Shown one piece after another: positions 1 through 9,378 of a DNA stretch of 64,000 nucleotides. Below the pieces are notes generated by a model. That model did no database searches. It saw only the letters and a list, made by a program, of their open reading frames with translations, and had not been told where the DNA came from. Position numbers and translations under genes: made by a program. Positions within the stretch are counted from its first letter, which is position 1. Each line of letters starts with the position of its first letter. This DNA is from Xylogone sp. PMI_703 (Eukaryota; Ascomycota; Leotiomycetes): assembly GCA_021399445.1 (NCBI GenBank), contig JAJTUQ010000002.1, forward strand, positions 5,890,001 through 5,954,000, given 5' to 3'.

Positions 1-575
1 ATTAAAGGTAGCTATCACGATGCGGACGAAAAGTGGCAGAAGACTTATACCTTGAATTTGAGCAGTGCCTTAGCACTTAGAGCGTGACTTTGCTTTTCTA
101 TATCAGATAATTTCATTAATCAGATATCTGGGGTGCATATAATATCTTTTATGTCCTCTTCCATTAAGGACTCATGCACCTTTCGATATCCTCTGTTCCG
201 TATACGGATTATATTAACTAAGATCTTCTGATAATCGAGACAGTGAAGCGTCATTAAGAACTCTAAAAGTAGCGTTGTATAAAGTTTTGAGATCTACATT
301 CTAAATATTCGTAAGCTGCAGCTATACGTCATTAAATCTCCGGGCCATACTGACTTGGCATGGCCATGTTTGAGCCTGCGACAGCCGCGGACTGTGGAGG
401 ATACTTAATCCGCTTACGAAGACTTCCCTGCGGGGGTACGGAGTCCGCTAAAACTCCGACAAGATGTAGATAGTTTATCTTACGCTACATATTTGTCATT
501 TATTAACTAGATAATTTGACCTATAAAGAGTATAAAGTGCTAAAAATATCCTGTATAACCCTCTTATAAGACAAG
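1..575. other. AT-rich intergenic segment, no gene
   Basis: No frame is open over a meaningful length. A short GC-richer patch near 380-465 contains GCGGACT and, about 60 bp further on, its reverse complement AGTCCGC, so a weak stem could form. The last 100 bp upstream of the DUF924 start are AT-rich and are the probable promoter/leader. Nothing else is supported. Confidence 0.5.
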
Positions 576-1364
576 ATGAGATCATTCGCGTTAAATACAA
601 CCTTTCACAGGGTATACACCCCCTTCGCCTTAAATGAGCATCTGCTACATTGTTTCCCAGCTCACAGTTATCAGTTACTCCAATTGCAAGGAACGCTCAA
701 ACAAAGCATCAATTACGCATATCCATTCCAATTCAGGGCAATGTCTTCTGCTCAGCCACCTCACATGGATCCCGCAATAGACCAGATCATCTCATACTGG
801 TTCAACGACGAGAGGTACCCAGATCCAGGGAAAAAGTGGTTCGGTGGAGGAGAAAAAGTAGATATAGAAATCCAATCTCATTTCTCTAATTTCGTCGTCT
901 CAGCCCGCTCTGGGTCTCTCAATTCCTGGACCGAAACTCCAAATGGTACCTTGGCTCTTCTCATCCTGCTGGATCAGTTTCCAAGGAATGTATATCGTGG
1001 CAAAGCAGATTCTTTTGCATCTGACGCACTGGGCTTGAAAATGGCGACCTGGGCGATTTCGAACGGTCAGGATCGCAAAGTTCCTCACACTCATCAGCAA
1101 TTCTTTTATATGCCATTTGAGCATGACGAATCCCTCATCAGTCAAGTCGCAGGAGTGAGTTTACTCGAGAATTGGGTCGCGAGGATCCCGGAGAATGCGA
1201 CTAAGCGAGAGAAAGAGAGTGCTGTAACAAGTCTAGACTTCGCCGTCAGACACAGAGATGTTATTCTAAAATATGGACGGTTTCCAGGCCGGAATGCGGC
1301 GTTGGGGAGGGAGAATACACCAGAAGAAGAGGAGCTGTTAAAAACCAGCCCGTTCGGGTTTTGA
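576..1364 (+). CDS. DUF924 family protein, possible mitochondrial presequence
   Basis: Uninterrupted 262-codon ATG frame. From about residue 66 the protein matches the DUF924 family (small all-alpha proteins of bacteria and eukaryotes, function unknown): I-x2-YWF near the start of the domain, KWFGGG, then the conserved LALLILLDQFPRNVYRG block and the HTHQQFFYMPFEHDESL block. Family members are about 190-220 residues, so the first 55 residues are extra. They hold several Arg/Lys/His and only one acidic residue, as in a mitochondrial presequence. A second in-frame ATG at 741 would give a protein of normal family length, so dual translation start/targeting is possible. The stop lies 123 bp from the convergent sulfotransferase-like gene. 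The family assignment is firm; the cellular role is unknown and the N-terminus uncertain. Confidence 0.85.
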   Translation: MRSFALNTTFHRVYTPFALNEHLLHCFPAHSYQLLQLQGTLKQSINYAYPFQFRAMSSAQPPHMDPAIDQIISYWFNDERYPDPGKKWFGGGEKVDIEIQSHFSNFVVSARSGSLNSWTETPNGTLALLILLDQFPRNVYRGKADSFASDALGLKMATWAISNGQDRKVPHTHQQFFYMPFEHDESLISQVAGVSLLENWVARIPENATKREKESAVTSLDFAVRHRDVILKYGRFPGRNAALGRENTPEEEELLKTSPFGF

Positions 1365-1487
1365 AAGTCTGTATTCATTTTCAGCAGCATGCCAACACAC
1401 ATTTTCTCTTGCAACCCTATCGGGCTTCGAGACAAAATTATATTACTATGTAAAATTATTTTTATGTATTACTCAAAAAGAAATAAC

Positions 1488-2308
1488 TCATCTTCTTCTA
1501 AAAAAGAACCAAGAACCAATGCCGACTCCCACCATAGCAACAAAAGCGGGTGATAGCGTGACTGCTACTCTCTTCATGGCCTCCCTCATCATAATGCCTA
1601 CCCTCTCTGAAAATGCCTCTGTATCATTAACATGAGGAAAAGGCCTATCCGGAATAGGAACCTCAAGAAACTTGCACAATGGCCCCCATCCTTGCGAAAC
1701 CTCAAATTCAAGGAGATTTTCCTTCGGCACTATTTGTCTTATCTCCTCATAATATTTCTTGAACACTTCCTTGCCATTCTTCTTAAAATCACCTTCAAAA
1801 GGCAAGGCAATACTATCCCTAGCCATCGGCCAGAAATGAGCCAGGAACTGCCTGTCGAATAGGTGGATCATAGCCATCAGTTTGCTATTTGACTGACGAA
1901 CAATGGTATTCAACATAGATATGTACCACTTATCGACATCACGGTTTGTTAAGATCACTTTTGCTTCAGGATACATGGCAATAAGCTCTGGCCCAAATAT
2001 AGCGGCCGGATAGTCGATTACTGCCTGACAACGTCCGAGGAGTCCATCCCATTCGGCTTTGGTGAGTGCTTTGCCTTCTCCTGTGTACTTGTCGACGAAT
2101 TGCTTGGCGCCAGATATCCGCATCCAGTGGGTTCTCTATAACGCAAACCATATGATACGTTTCATTGTACCCAAGTTGCTTAAGGGCTGCTCGTATGGCT
2201 TTTGGCTAGTTAGCCATGAAGTTCAATCTTGCGATTCTCTAGGCGCAGTTGGGCCCTAGACTTACAAGATGTTCCTGTTCGTGGCATTCCCAAGCAAAGA
2301 ACGCGCAT
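1488..2308 (-). pseudogene. Sulfotransferase-like P-loop protein with apparent +1 frameshift
   Basis: Fungal sulfotransferase-family (PF17784-type) gene. Exon 1 (2308-2266) begins ATG and encodes the 5'-PSB/P-loop GMPRTGTS. A 67-bp intron (2265-2199, GTAAGT...AG) joins in frame to exon 2, which continues SIRAALKQLGYNETYHM and then VIENPLDADIW. The conserved continuation (KYTGEGKALTKAEWDGLLG, then the FGPELIAMYPEAKVILTNRD block) lies one base out of frame. The shift falls near 2092-2097, where one extra base is present relative to the family spacing; no intron could fit there. Downstream the frame is intact to the stop and ends in a hydrophobic segment (about VTLSPAFVAMVGVGIGSWFFF) followed by RRR, suggesting a C-terminal membrane anchor. 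Either a recent pseudogene or a one-base sequence error; corrected length about 250 residues, normal for the family. The family assignment is strong; the active/inactive state is unresolved. Confidence 0.75.
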
Positions 2309-4773
2309 TGGTACAGTTCTGGTCAACTTTCGCCGATCAATGTGCGTCTGAGGGGCTCGGAGACTCTCTTCATTCATCAGATCCTTATACAGCGCACTAT
2401 TATCAAAGCTTCCCGAAGTCAGCGCACTATTATCAAGCTTCCCGACGCCGAAGTAGGCATTGCAATTTATTATTCAGGGCGTATGCATAAAATGCGTTCA
2501 AACAGACATAGATGCTGTAGAAGAGCAAAACAGGAGTTAAGAGCGGTGAAATGATACTTTAAATCCAGGTACTAAACCCGAATACCCCGCAGATTATCAA
2601 TGCTTGGTGATGTTGGCCAGATGGAGAAGTGTTCAATCAGGTATAGAACCTGCTGCTCATGTTTCAGATAAATGGAGCACCAGTAGTAATTACAGGGCTA
2701 CGTGTGCAGTAGTGAACTATGAATTGGCTTGTTTTCGACCGATATAGAGGGATCCCGATTTGCTACCGGCGTTAACACAACAACGATGATATGTCCTCGT
2801 CTTCCCAACTGTCTAACGCATTAAAAGTTAGTCCATATTAGCTTTCTTACTTATCAATCAAGAGCCCATATCGATATTGATGAAAGGGAAAACACGAAAG
2901 GCCTCACAGATACGTAGATACGTCCGAGGAGGACTAGGATACCAGCCAGGGCAGACCAAGATATGTTTTAGGCTTAACGGAACCAGACGTACCTTTCCCC
3001 GAAAATAAATTCAAAAGAGGGGTCTCCTTCACAAAAACTAAATCATGGAACTCATGGAACTCATAGCACATACTCAGAGAAACATATTAGGATAGAAGAA
3101 TATACTCCTGTACTGTCTACAGAACGACTACACCTTACACAAACGAGCTTTCTTGCGTATAGAGCGGATAGATAAGAGTCATAAGACGAGTTTTTCATAA
3201 CTGATCCAAGCTTTTTACAGTTAAAAGCAACCGAGAGAAAATTGCAAAACAAAAATACGGGTAAGTAATATAGCAAAACATGAGAGATAGAAAGATACTC
3301 TAAGCGTTCTTCCTCCCCCCAACGGTCCCACAGTACTTCCATCTACACACGCAGAAATAAAACCAACATCACAGTTAACCCCGCAGCATCCATCTATAGA
3401 AGACCGGCATTCCACCACAACCACGATAAGTCCGCCCTCATCACACTACTAGCAAAATGGTCACCATAGTAATTCTTCGTCGGAATAACCTTATTTCAGC
3501 CTCATCCCTAATCTGACCATCCCGTTGATGTTCGAGAGATCGTCCTATCGAGGTCGGCGCGTTTTGATTGTATGTGTCTGGATTACGTGCGCTTTGATCG
3601 CGATGGCGTCATGGAGGCGGGCTGAGGCAGCTATGAATTGCGAGTTTATGGGATTAGCGTAGTGGAGGGGAAGGAATTGTATCGCTGAAGGACGAAGGAA
3701 AAGATGTAATTAGATGGATATTATATCATATATTGTGTTGGAAGCTGTTGGATTACTATATTGTATTCTGGAGCCCACGTGGTATGCGTAGGTGACTTTC
3801 AGAGATCAAATGTATACGTGAGCTATTGATTACAAGGACAGGCAACGCCATTGCATTTTGTCATTGCAAGATGGATGCAAAACATCAAAATCACGGATGA
3901 ACAAGATCAAAGCACAATCCAAACATGCACGCATCGTATATCAAATCAATCAGTTGTCTCCGTGTCCATCCATGTATATATCCCTAGCATCCCTTTAAGA
4001 GACTACCCAAATATCCACCTCAAGCTCCAACTCAAACTCAGCAGCTAGCATCTAAGTCAAGCTCTATAAAACCCTCCCGAAAATTGTTGCCGGAAACTTG
4101 TTATATGTGTAATTTCCCAAAACCTCAAGCCCAACGCAGTTGCAAATGCAAAATGCATGCGTGGAAAACCCCCTCCGATTTGACCAGACCGATCAAACGG
4201 AAGAGCCCAGAACAGAACGATTAAATACAGTTATAAAAAGAAGCTATTAAACAAAATTGCTGTTATAATATACATGTCAAAATCCCTATATACTTTTGGG
4301 ATATGAGAATGAGGAAGATCAAGCGAAGCAAATGTAATGCGCCGTGCCGTGCCGTGCCTTGCTGTGCTGAAATAAACTGAGCTAGTTGCCAGAATCTGGT
4401 GATGGATGATCTTTTTGATGGTGATGATGACGACGATGAGGCCTTATGGAAATGGGGACGTGAGCTATCTAGCTCTATGTTCATAAATAAATCCTGATAT
4501 ATTATTATATTTCTTGTTTCCTATTTTGTGTCGTTATTTTGAATCATATGAAAGAAGATGACCAATAGAGGGAGTGTATCGCCTTGGTAACAAATAGATA
4601 GGAACTGGCCTGATAGCCATGGAGTGATGTGTGTTGGCGCCGATATGTTTCGAGCCCGAATTAGTATAATAACCGTATGATAAAGCCCGGAAGGAAATGC
4701 TAAAATGCAAATGAGCGTTGTGTGTACATAGCTGTTTTCGTATGTGCGATATATTGGACTGTGGATGTCTGGA
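2309..4773. other. Intergenic region, no convincing gene
   Basis: About 2.5 kb between the sulfotransferase-like gene and the 3' end of the large Ser-rich gene. It holds an imperfect tandem duplication (2390-2445) and a short TGCCG repeat near 4340-4360. All open frames are under about 180 codons, lack recognisable motifs and have no supporting splice context. The part next to 4774 is presumably the 3' UTR of the large gene. Confidence 0.5.
2390..2445. repeat. Imperfect tandem duplication, about 30-bp period
   Basis: A unit starting CAGCGCACTATTATCAA and ending GCTTCCCGA occurs at 2390-2416 and again at 2420-2445, differing by one A and separated by three bases. It is a small local duplication upstream of the sulfotransferase-like gene. 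No function is inferred. Confidence 0.9.
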
Positions 4774-7700
4774 TCATCCTCGAATGGAAACTCCTCGACC
4801 CCAAGTGGGCCGCTCTCCGAATTCACCACCCCTTCTCCCTGCTGGTTCCGTCTCCGCGAGACCATCATCACCAAGTCCCACTTCCAAAGGGTTAATGAAC
4901 ATGTCCGAGGTTGAGGTTGACCGAGGTGGAGGAAGACTACCAAACTGCCCAGCCGATTGATCAACGAATTGGGATTCATCCGCTGCTTCATAGTATGTAG
5001 ATTCTTCTTGTTGCTGATGGTGAGGCGCAGAGCCGTATGTATGGTCGTATTGGTCATTCACGTATGCACCCTGATAATAAGGGTCGATATAGGATTGCCC
5101 ATGGTAGGGCTGAGAGGTATAGCCATGATAAGACTGAGAGGTATAGGCGTGGTGAGACTGTCTTAAATGCGCAGGCCTCTGGCTTGTATCAAAGCTTCGA
5201 TAAGTGCTGAGTCTGTGCCTAGAGTCTAGGGCATCCATGGTGCTGCTTCGTTGGGGTTGACGCACATGCTCAGATCTAGCATGCATTTGCTGTTGAGGCT
5301 GCTGTGGGAGAGTAGATATGTATTCTGCTGATTCCCGGGCCTTGAGTTGGTAGCTGAGTGCTTCTCCAGATGACTGTCGCCTCTGGCGACTGTTATTCCG
5401 GGGGCCTGCCCATATGTCTCTCACGGACGCTGGCTGCGGTTGCTGTTGCTGAGATGGTAGAGGCGCGATAAAAGAGGCTCCATTCCGGATGCTCTCACTG
5501 GCTTTGACGGACGGCAGCCTTGACATCTGGGCTTGTGAGTCAAGCAACGGGGTAGGAGGAAGAGAAGGTGTGGGTGCAAGTGCCTGCCTAATTTGACCTG
5601 CCGAAAACTTTCGCAGCTGAATCAAACTCACAGGAGGGGGACTCCTAACTCTAGTAACACTAGTCATCGAAGCCGTTCTTGAACCACTGCCGCGAACCAC
5701 TACCTCAGCTTCGGCTTGAGCATCAATGCCGAGACCGACGTATGTACTTCGAGTTTTATGTACCTGAGGTGGGTTACGCTTTACCCTTGCCGACAGTCGA
5801 TTCATCAATGCCATAGGCGATTCCACGCTTGGAAGACTCTGGCTCATGCCGAAGCTGGAAATGGAGCTGCTAGACCTGCGATGGGTTGTAATAGCTATGG
5901 GTTGCGATGGAGGTTCCTGCTCTGCCTGATCTTCATTGCTTTTCTTCGCCGAACCAACTGGCGTCTGCGGTTGACGCCGTAATCGAGCCTGTTCGTCCAC
6001 GCTTTTTCTCCGGGACTCTGCAGATTTAGCTGCCGCTTCAAGTTCGAGTTTCGACGTCATGCTCTTTGTTCGTTGTTCTTTAGTTAGTGCTCGATAGGCC
6101 GGTTCAGCTGGTTCACTTAGGAAAAGATCGTAAGGATTCTTTGGTTGGGTTGGCACCTGGGCATGGTGGGTGTTCTGCGATCGTGAGGCATCTGGAGACG
6201 CTTTTGTACCAGACTGAACATTTGCCCGAAGATCACGCGTTGATTTCCGTTTCGAGAAGGAATCTGAAACGGGTGACTCTATGTAGTTCTCCAACACTGA
6301 CTTCGACCCCATTGGAATAACTGAACGGCGAGAAAGAGGAGGCGTCTGTCGGCCTTTCTCATTGATCAAATCTGCTACATGTGGCTGTGTGGGGGTAGAC
6401 CGGCCCGTGGTGGTTGGAGTAAGATCCGTTTGAATTTTTGTTATTGAAACTGGACGTTCCTCTAGGCTCCCAACACTGAAGATAGTACCCAAGGTCTCCT
6501 TTGATTCCTTTTTCCTCACGTCTATCTGTTTAGAGTAGTTGGTAGCAGGAAACGCACTGGCTCTCTTGGCCTGATTCCTTGAAGCATGGGAGTTGACGGG
6601 TGGAATATCAATCTTCTCGACTGCCGAGGCAGGGAAGGCCTGGATTGCGTGCCCTATCTTTATCGACGCTTGAGAGTCAGAGCGTCCTTTTTTTGCGGGC
6701 CTCCATTTTGAACCATTAGTATGCTTCCCGCGACTTCCACTTCCATCTGAGCTCAAAGATATATCTGAGTCTAGGGAAGTTTTCCCGGCAAGTGACTCCA
6801 TTGCTATGGTGGCAGGCAAACTCTGCCTATATGCCGTCTTCCGTTCCTTTCCAGACTTTTTGGTTACTTGAGGACTCTGGACCTTTTCGGCAGTTACTGC
6901 TGCGGGTGATTTGACCAGCTGTGCCAGATGGATAGTAGAACGTTTTGAAACAACGGCGGGAATAAGTTGTGCATGTGCTTGTTCAAATTCTTGTAGCGAG
7001 AATGTAGAGTCATCAACACCCTTGAGCGGAACTGGAGGTGGTCTTCTGGTGAGCTCTTGCAGCGTTTCGAGTCTGAGTTCACCCTCCACAGGACGGGATG
7101 GAGATGTCCGCTTCGGCCGAACACTATGATCTGAAACTGTCGATGGTGCTTGGCTTGAATAAGCAACTGATGCCGTCATCTCGGTGTTGTCAATTGTTAT
7201 GCTCTCTCTCAGAGGAGATGGAGGAGACTCTCGGCTTGCTGGAGTCTGTGAGAGGCTCTTCGAAGACCGAAGAGAAGTGTTGGAGCTATATCCGCTATCG
7301 GCTTTTGATAAAGGCGTTTTAGATAACTCAGGCTGTTGAGCAAGTGAAGCATTTTTAGCAGCTTGAGCTTGCCACGCCAAGGCTGCAGCAATACCAGCTT
7401 GATAACCGTCCTCATAGGATTTGGACACTGCGTCTACTTCTTCCATATCAAATAAATGATCCTCTGCAGCGGTGTGCTTACTGGTAGCCTGCACTCTTAG
7501 CATCGGCGACGCTCTTGGTGAGGTATCAAATGAAAATGGAGACAAAGGTAGGTCCTGCATATATTCATGTGCCAGTTCCTGTGCTTTGTTTGGAGATTGG
7601 CTCCCTTCTAGCTCATACGCCTCGTTAGTTGTCTCGGGAGCGGCGAGAGTTGTAATAATTTTCAGATCCACCTTTGGCGGCACCATTTTCGTGACGTCTG

Positions 7701-9378
7701 CCTCAGAAACCACCTGCCGAAGGGGGCTCTCAGGCCTCTTGGTGCCCGCCCAAGGCTTCATTCCCGATTCTACAGATAACGCATCGTCCCGAAGTTTCGT
7801 GCCTTTCTTCTTGTTGCTCTTTTCCGCCGTACCTGCAGCAGGGAAATACTCATCCTCGGAAAGACTGGCTGGAGTTGCCGCTCCATTGGTAACTCTCAAT
7901 GTGCCGAACTTGTAACCTCCAATATGACGATATTCTAGATCTGAAGGTGTTGATGCTCCTTCATGATGAAGATCTAAGCCCAGAACCCTGAACCTCTCGT
8001 TATCCTTCGACTTACTCTTCTCCTTATCCCGATCTTTGATTATATCTATAAACTTTCCCTTAGCGAGAGCTAGGGAGACGAGTGTGCCCAAAGTTGAAGA
8101 CATCGATTTCCCTGAGTTTTCGCTAGTTTTCGTCCGGTCAACATTCGGGGATTCAGAAAGGAGTAGAGATGCTTTGGGAGTCGGAGGTTCAGGCATTGCT
8201 ATGACAGAATTACCGGCTCTTGTGGCGATCCCGGGTTGGAGCAGAGATCGACGTCGGATCGGCACGAAGAGTGGCTCTTCATCGCAAGGATCTCGGTCTG
8301 GGAGTGCTTGCAGGCTTTCACCACCTTGAGGAAGAACAGATGCACGCCGATCAGGGGCTGCAGGCTGCATCATCGGTTTTGGTGACGATGATCCAAGAAG
8401 GCTGGAAAGGCGACCTTGGACGGGTAAGTATGGAGCGATGGGGGAAGCTCGCAGAGGGTTAGGTTGGGCCAGATCTGGGCCTGTTGGTAGTACTGGTGAA
8501 GAATAGCTCTGTTCTGCTGCAACTCCTTCGTGACTAATCAAATTTCCTCTAGAATATCTCCTCAATAAATCTGGATCTGTCGCGCTACTTTGTCCTCCTA
8601 ACGGCATCCGAGGCGGAGGATCAGGATCAGAGACAGAATTACGTCTAGAGAATCGTCTGTTGATAGTAAAGCTGTGCTCCTTAGTGAAAGAATTATGTCT
8701 CGAATACCTCCGCATAGGATCGCCAGCCATCTCCTCCGCGATAGAACTGCGTCTCGAGCACCTACGCGATGGACCTGCAGACGGTTCCTCAGCAATGGAA
8801 TTTGCAACTGAGTTGTTCCTCGAATGCCGCTTCATGGGCTTTTCAGTCGGTGCTACCGGCGCTCCCATAGTGTTACGCCTCCTAAATCTCCCTGAGCGCT
8901 CCCTGTTAGGCATAGAGTTGTGCCTCGAGTACTGCATTTCCAGACCGTCTGTCTCCAAAATCTCAGCATGGTTATTTGCTCCTGTCGCAAGAATCTCCGG
9001 TTGAGCTTGCACACTTCGCCTGCGAAACAACCCCAAAGCTCTTCTGGTTCTCGACTGCTCCCTCCTCTTCTTCTCCTTCTCGGCCTTCTCCATGCCCAGT
9101 TGTATCGTATCTATAGAAGCTACACTGAATCTCCTCCTCAGCGAAGGTCTCTCATCGAGATTCTGCTGTGATATAGAGTTCCGTTGCTGAATGGAGACTG
9201 TAGATAAGTTCAGGAGGTTGGTAGAGGTGGAATTATTGGTTCTTGGTTTCGATAACTTATTCGAAGGCCTGGTAGAGACTGGTCTCGGGGGAGGTTTTGT
9301 CGCTGGCTGCGAAGGGGTATCGATTAGAATCGTAGTCGTGGAATTGGCTACGGGGATATGCGATTGACCATTCCCCAT
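4774..9378 (-). CDS. Large Ser-rich protein, N-myristoylation motif, RRxSRxNS array
   Basis: An intronless frame of 1534 codons. The first ATG is at 9378; the open frame continues 16 codons upstream but without an ATG, and an acceptor-like TTTTTTGTAG sits there, so a 5' UTR intron is possible. The N-terminus MGNGQS fits the N-myristoylation rule (Gly2, Ser6). Residues about 149-280 hold a tandem array of basic-Ser motifs of the form RRYSRHNS (at least six variants, about 20-40 residues apart), which look like AGC-kinase sites. A Lys/Arg/Glu-rich stretch lies at about 96-113. An Ala-rich helix-like segment (YQAGIAAALAWQAQAA) lies at about 657-676. Near the C-terminus are Gln-rich runs and Tyr-rich YTSQxYHG repeats. 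The rest is low-complexity, Ser/Pro-rich and probably disordered. No enzymatic domain is recognised. Inference: a membrane-tethered, heavily phosphorylated scaffold. The coding call is very secure because of length; function unknown. Confidence 0.85.
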   Translation of the reverse strand: MGNGQSHIPVANSTTTILIDTPSQPATKPPPRPVSTRPSNKLSKPRTNNSTSTNLLNLSTVSIQQRNSISQQNLDERPSLRRRFSVASIDTIQLGMEKAEKEKKRREQSRTRRALGLFRRRSVQAQPEILATGANNHAEILETDGLEMQYSRHNSMPNRERSGRFRRRNTMGAPVAPTEKPMKRHSRNNSVANSIAEEPSAGPSRRCSRRSSIAEEMAGDPMRRYSRHNSFTKEHSFTINRRFSRRNSVSDPDPPPRMPLGGQSSATDPDLLRRYSRGNLISHEGVAAEQSYSSPVLPTGPDLAQPNPLRASPIAPYLPVQGRLSSLLGSSSPKPMMQPAAPDRRASVLPQGGESLQALPDRDPCDEEPLFVPIRRRSLLQPGIATRAGNSVIAMPEPPTPKASLLLSESPNVDRTKTSENSGKSMSSTLGTLVSLALAKGKFIDIIKDRDKEKSKSKDNERFRVLGLDLHHEGASTPSDLEYRHIGGYKFGTLRVTNGAATPASLSEDEYFPAAGTAEKSNKKKGTKLRDDALSVESGMKPWAGTKRPESPLRQVVSEADVTKMVPPKVDLKIITTLAAPETTNEAYELEGSQSPNKAQELAHEYMQDLPLSPFSFDTSPRASPMLRVQATSKHTAAEDHLFDMEEVDAVSKSYEDGYQAGIAAALAWQAQAAKNASLAQQPELSKTPLSKADSGYSSNTSLRSSKSLSQTPASRESPPSPLRESITIDNTEMTASVAYSSQAPSTVSDHSVRPKRTSPSRPVEGELRLETLQELTRRPPPVPLKGVDDSTFSLQEFEQAHAQLIPAVVSKRSTIHLAQLVKSPAAVTAEKVQSPQVTKKSGKERKTAYRQSLPATIAMESLAGKTSLDSDISLSSDGSGSRGKHTNGSKWRPAKKGRSDSQASIKIGHAIQAFPASAVEKIDIPPVNSHASRNQAKRASAFPATNYSKQIDVRKKESKETLGTIFSVGSLEERPVSITKIQTDLTPTTTGRSTPTQPHVADLINEKGRQTPPLSRRSVIPMGSKSVLENYIESPVSDSFSKRKSTRDLRANVQSGTKASPDASRSQNTHHAQVPTQPKNPYDLFLSEPAEPAYRALTKEQRTKSMTSKLELEAAAKSAESRRKSVDEQARLRRQPQTPVGSAKKSNEDQAEQEPPSQPIAITTHRRSSSSISSFGMSQSLPSVESPMALMNRLSARVKRNPPQVHKTRSTYVGLGIDAQAEAEVVVRGSGSRTASMTSVTRVRSPPPVSLIQLRKFSAGQIRQALAPTPSLPPTPLLDSQAQMSRLPSVKASESIRNGASFIAPLPSQQQQPQPASVRDIWAGPRNNSRQRRQSSGEALSYQLKARESAEYISTLPQQPQQQMHARSEHVRQPQRSSTMDALDSRHRLSTYRSFDTSQRPAHLRQSHHAYTSQSYHGYTSQPYHGQSYIDPYYQGAYVNDQYDHTYGSAPHHQQQEESTYYEAADESQFVDQSAGQFGSLPPPRSTSTSDMFINPLEVGLGDDGLAETEPAGRRGGEFGERPTWGRGVSIRG

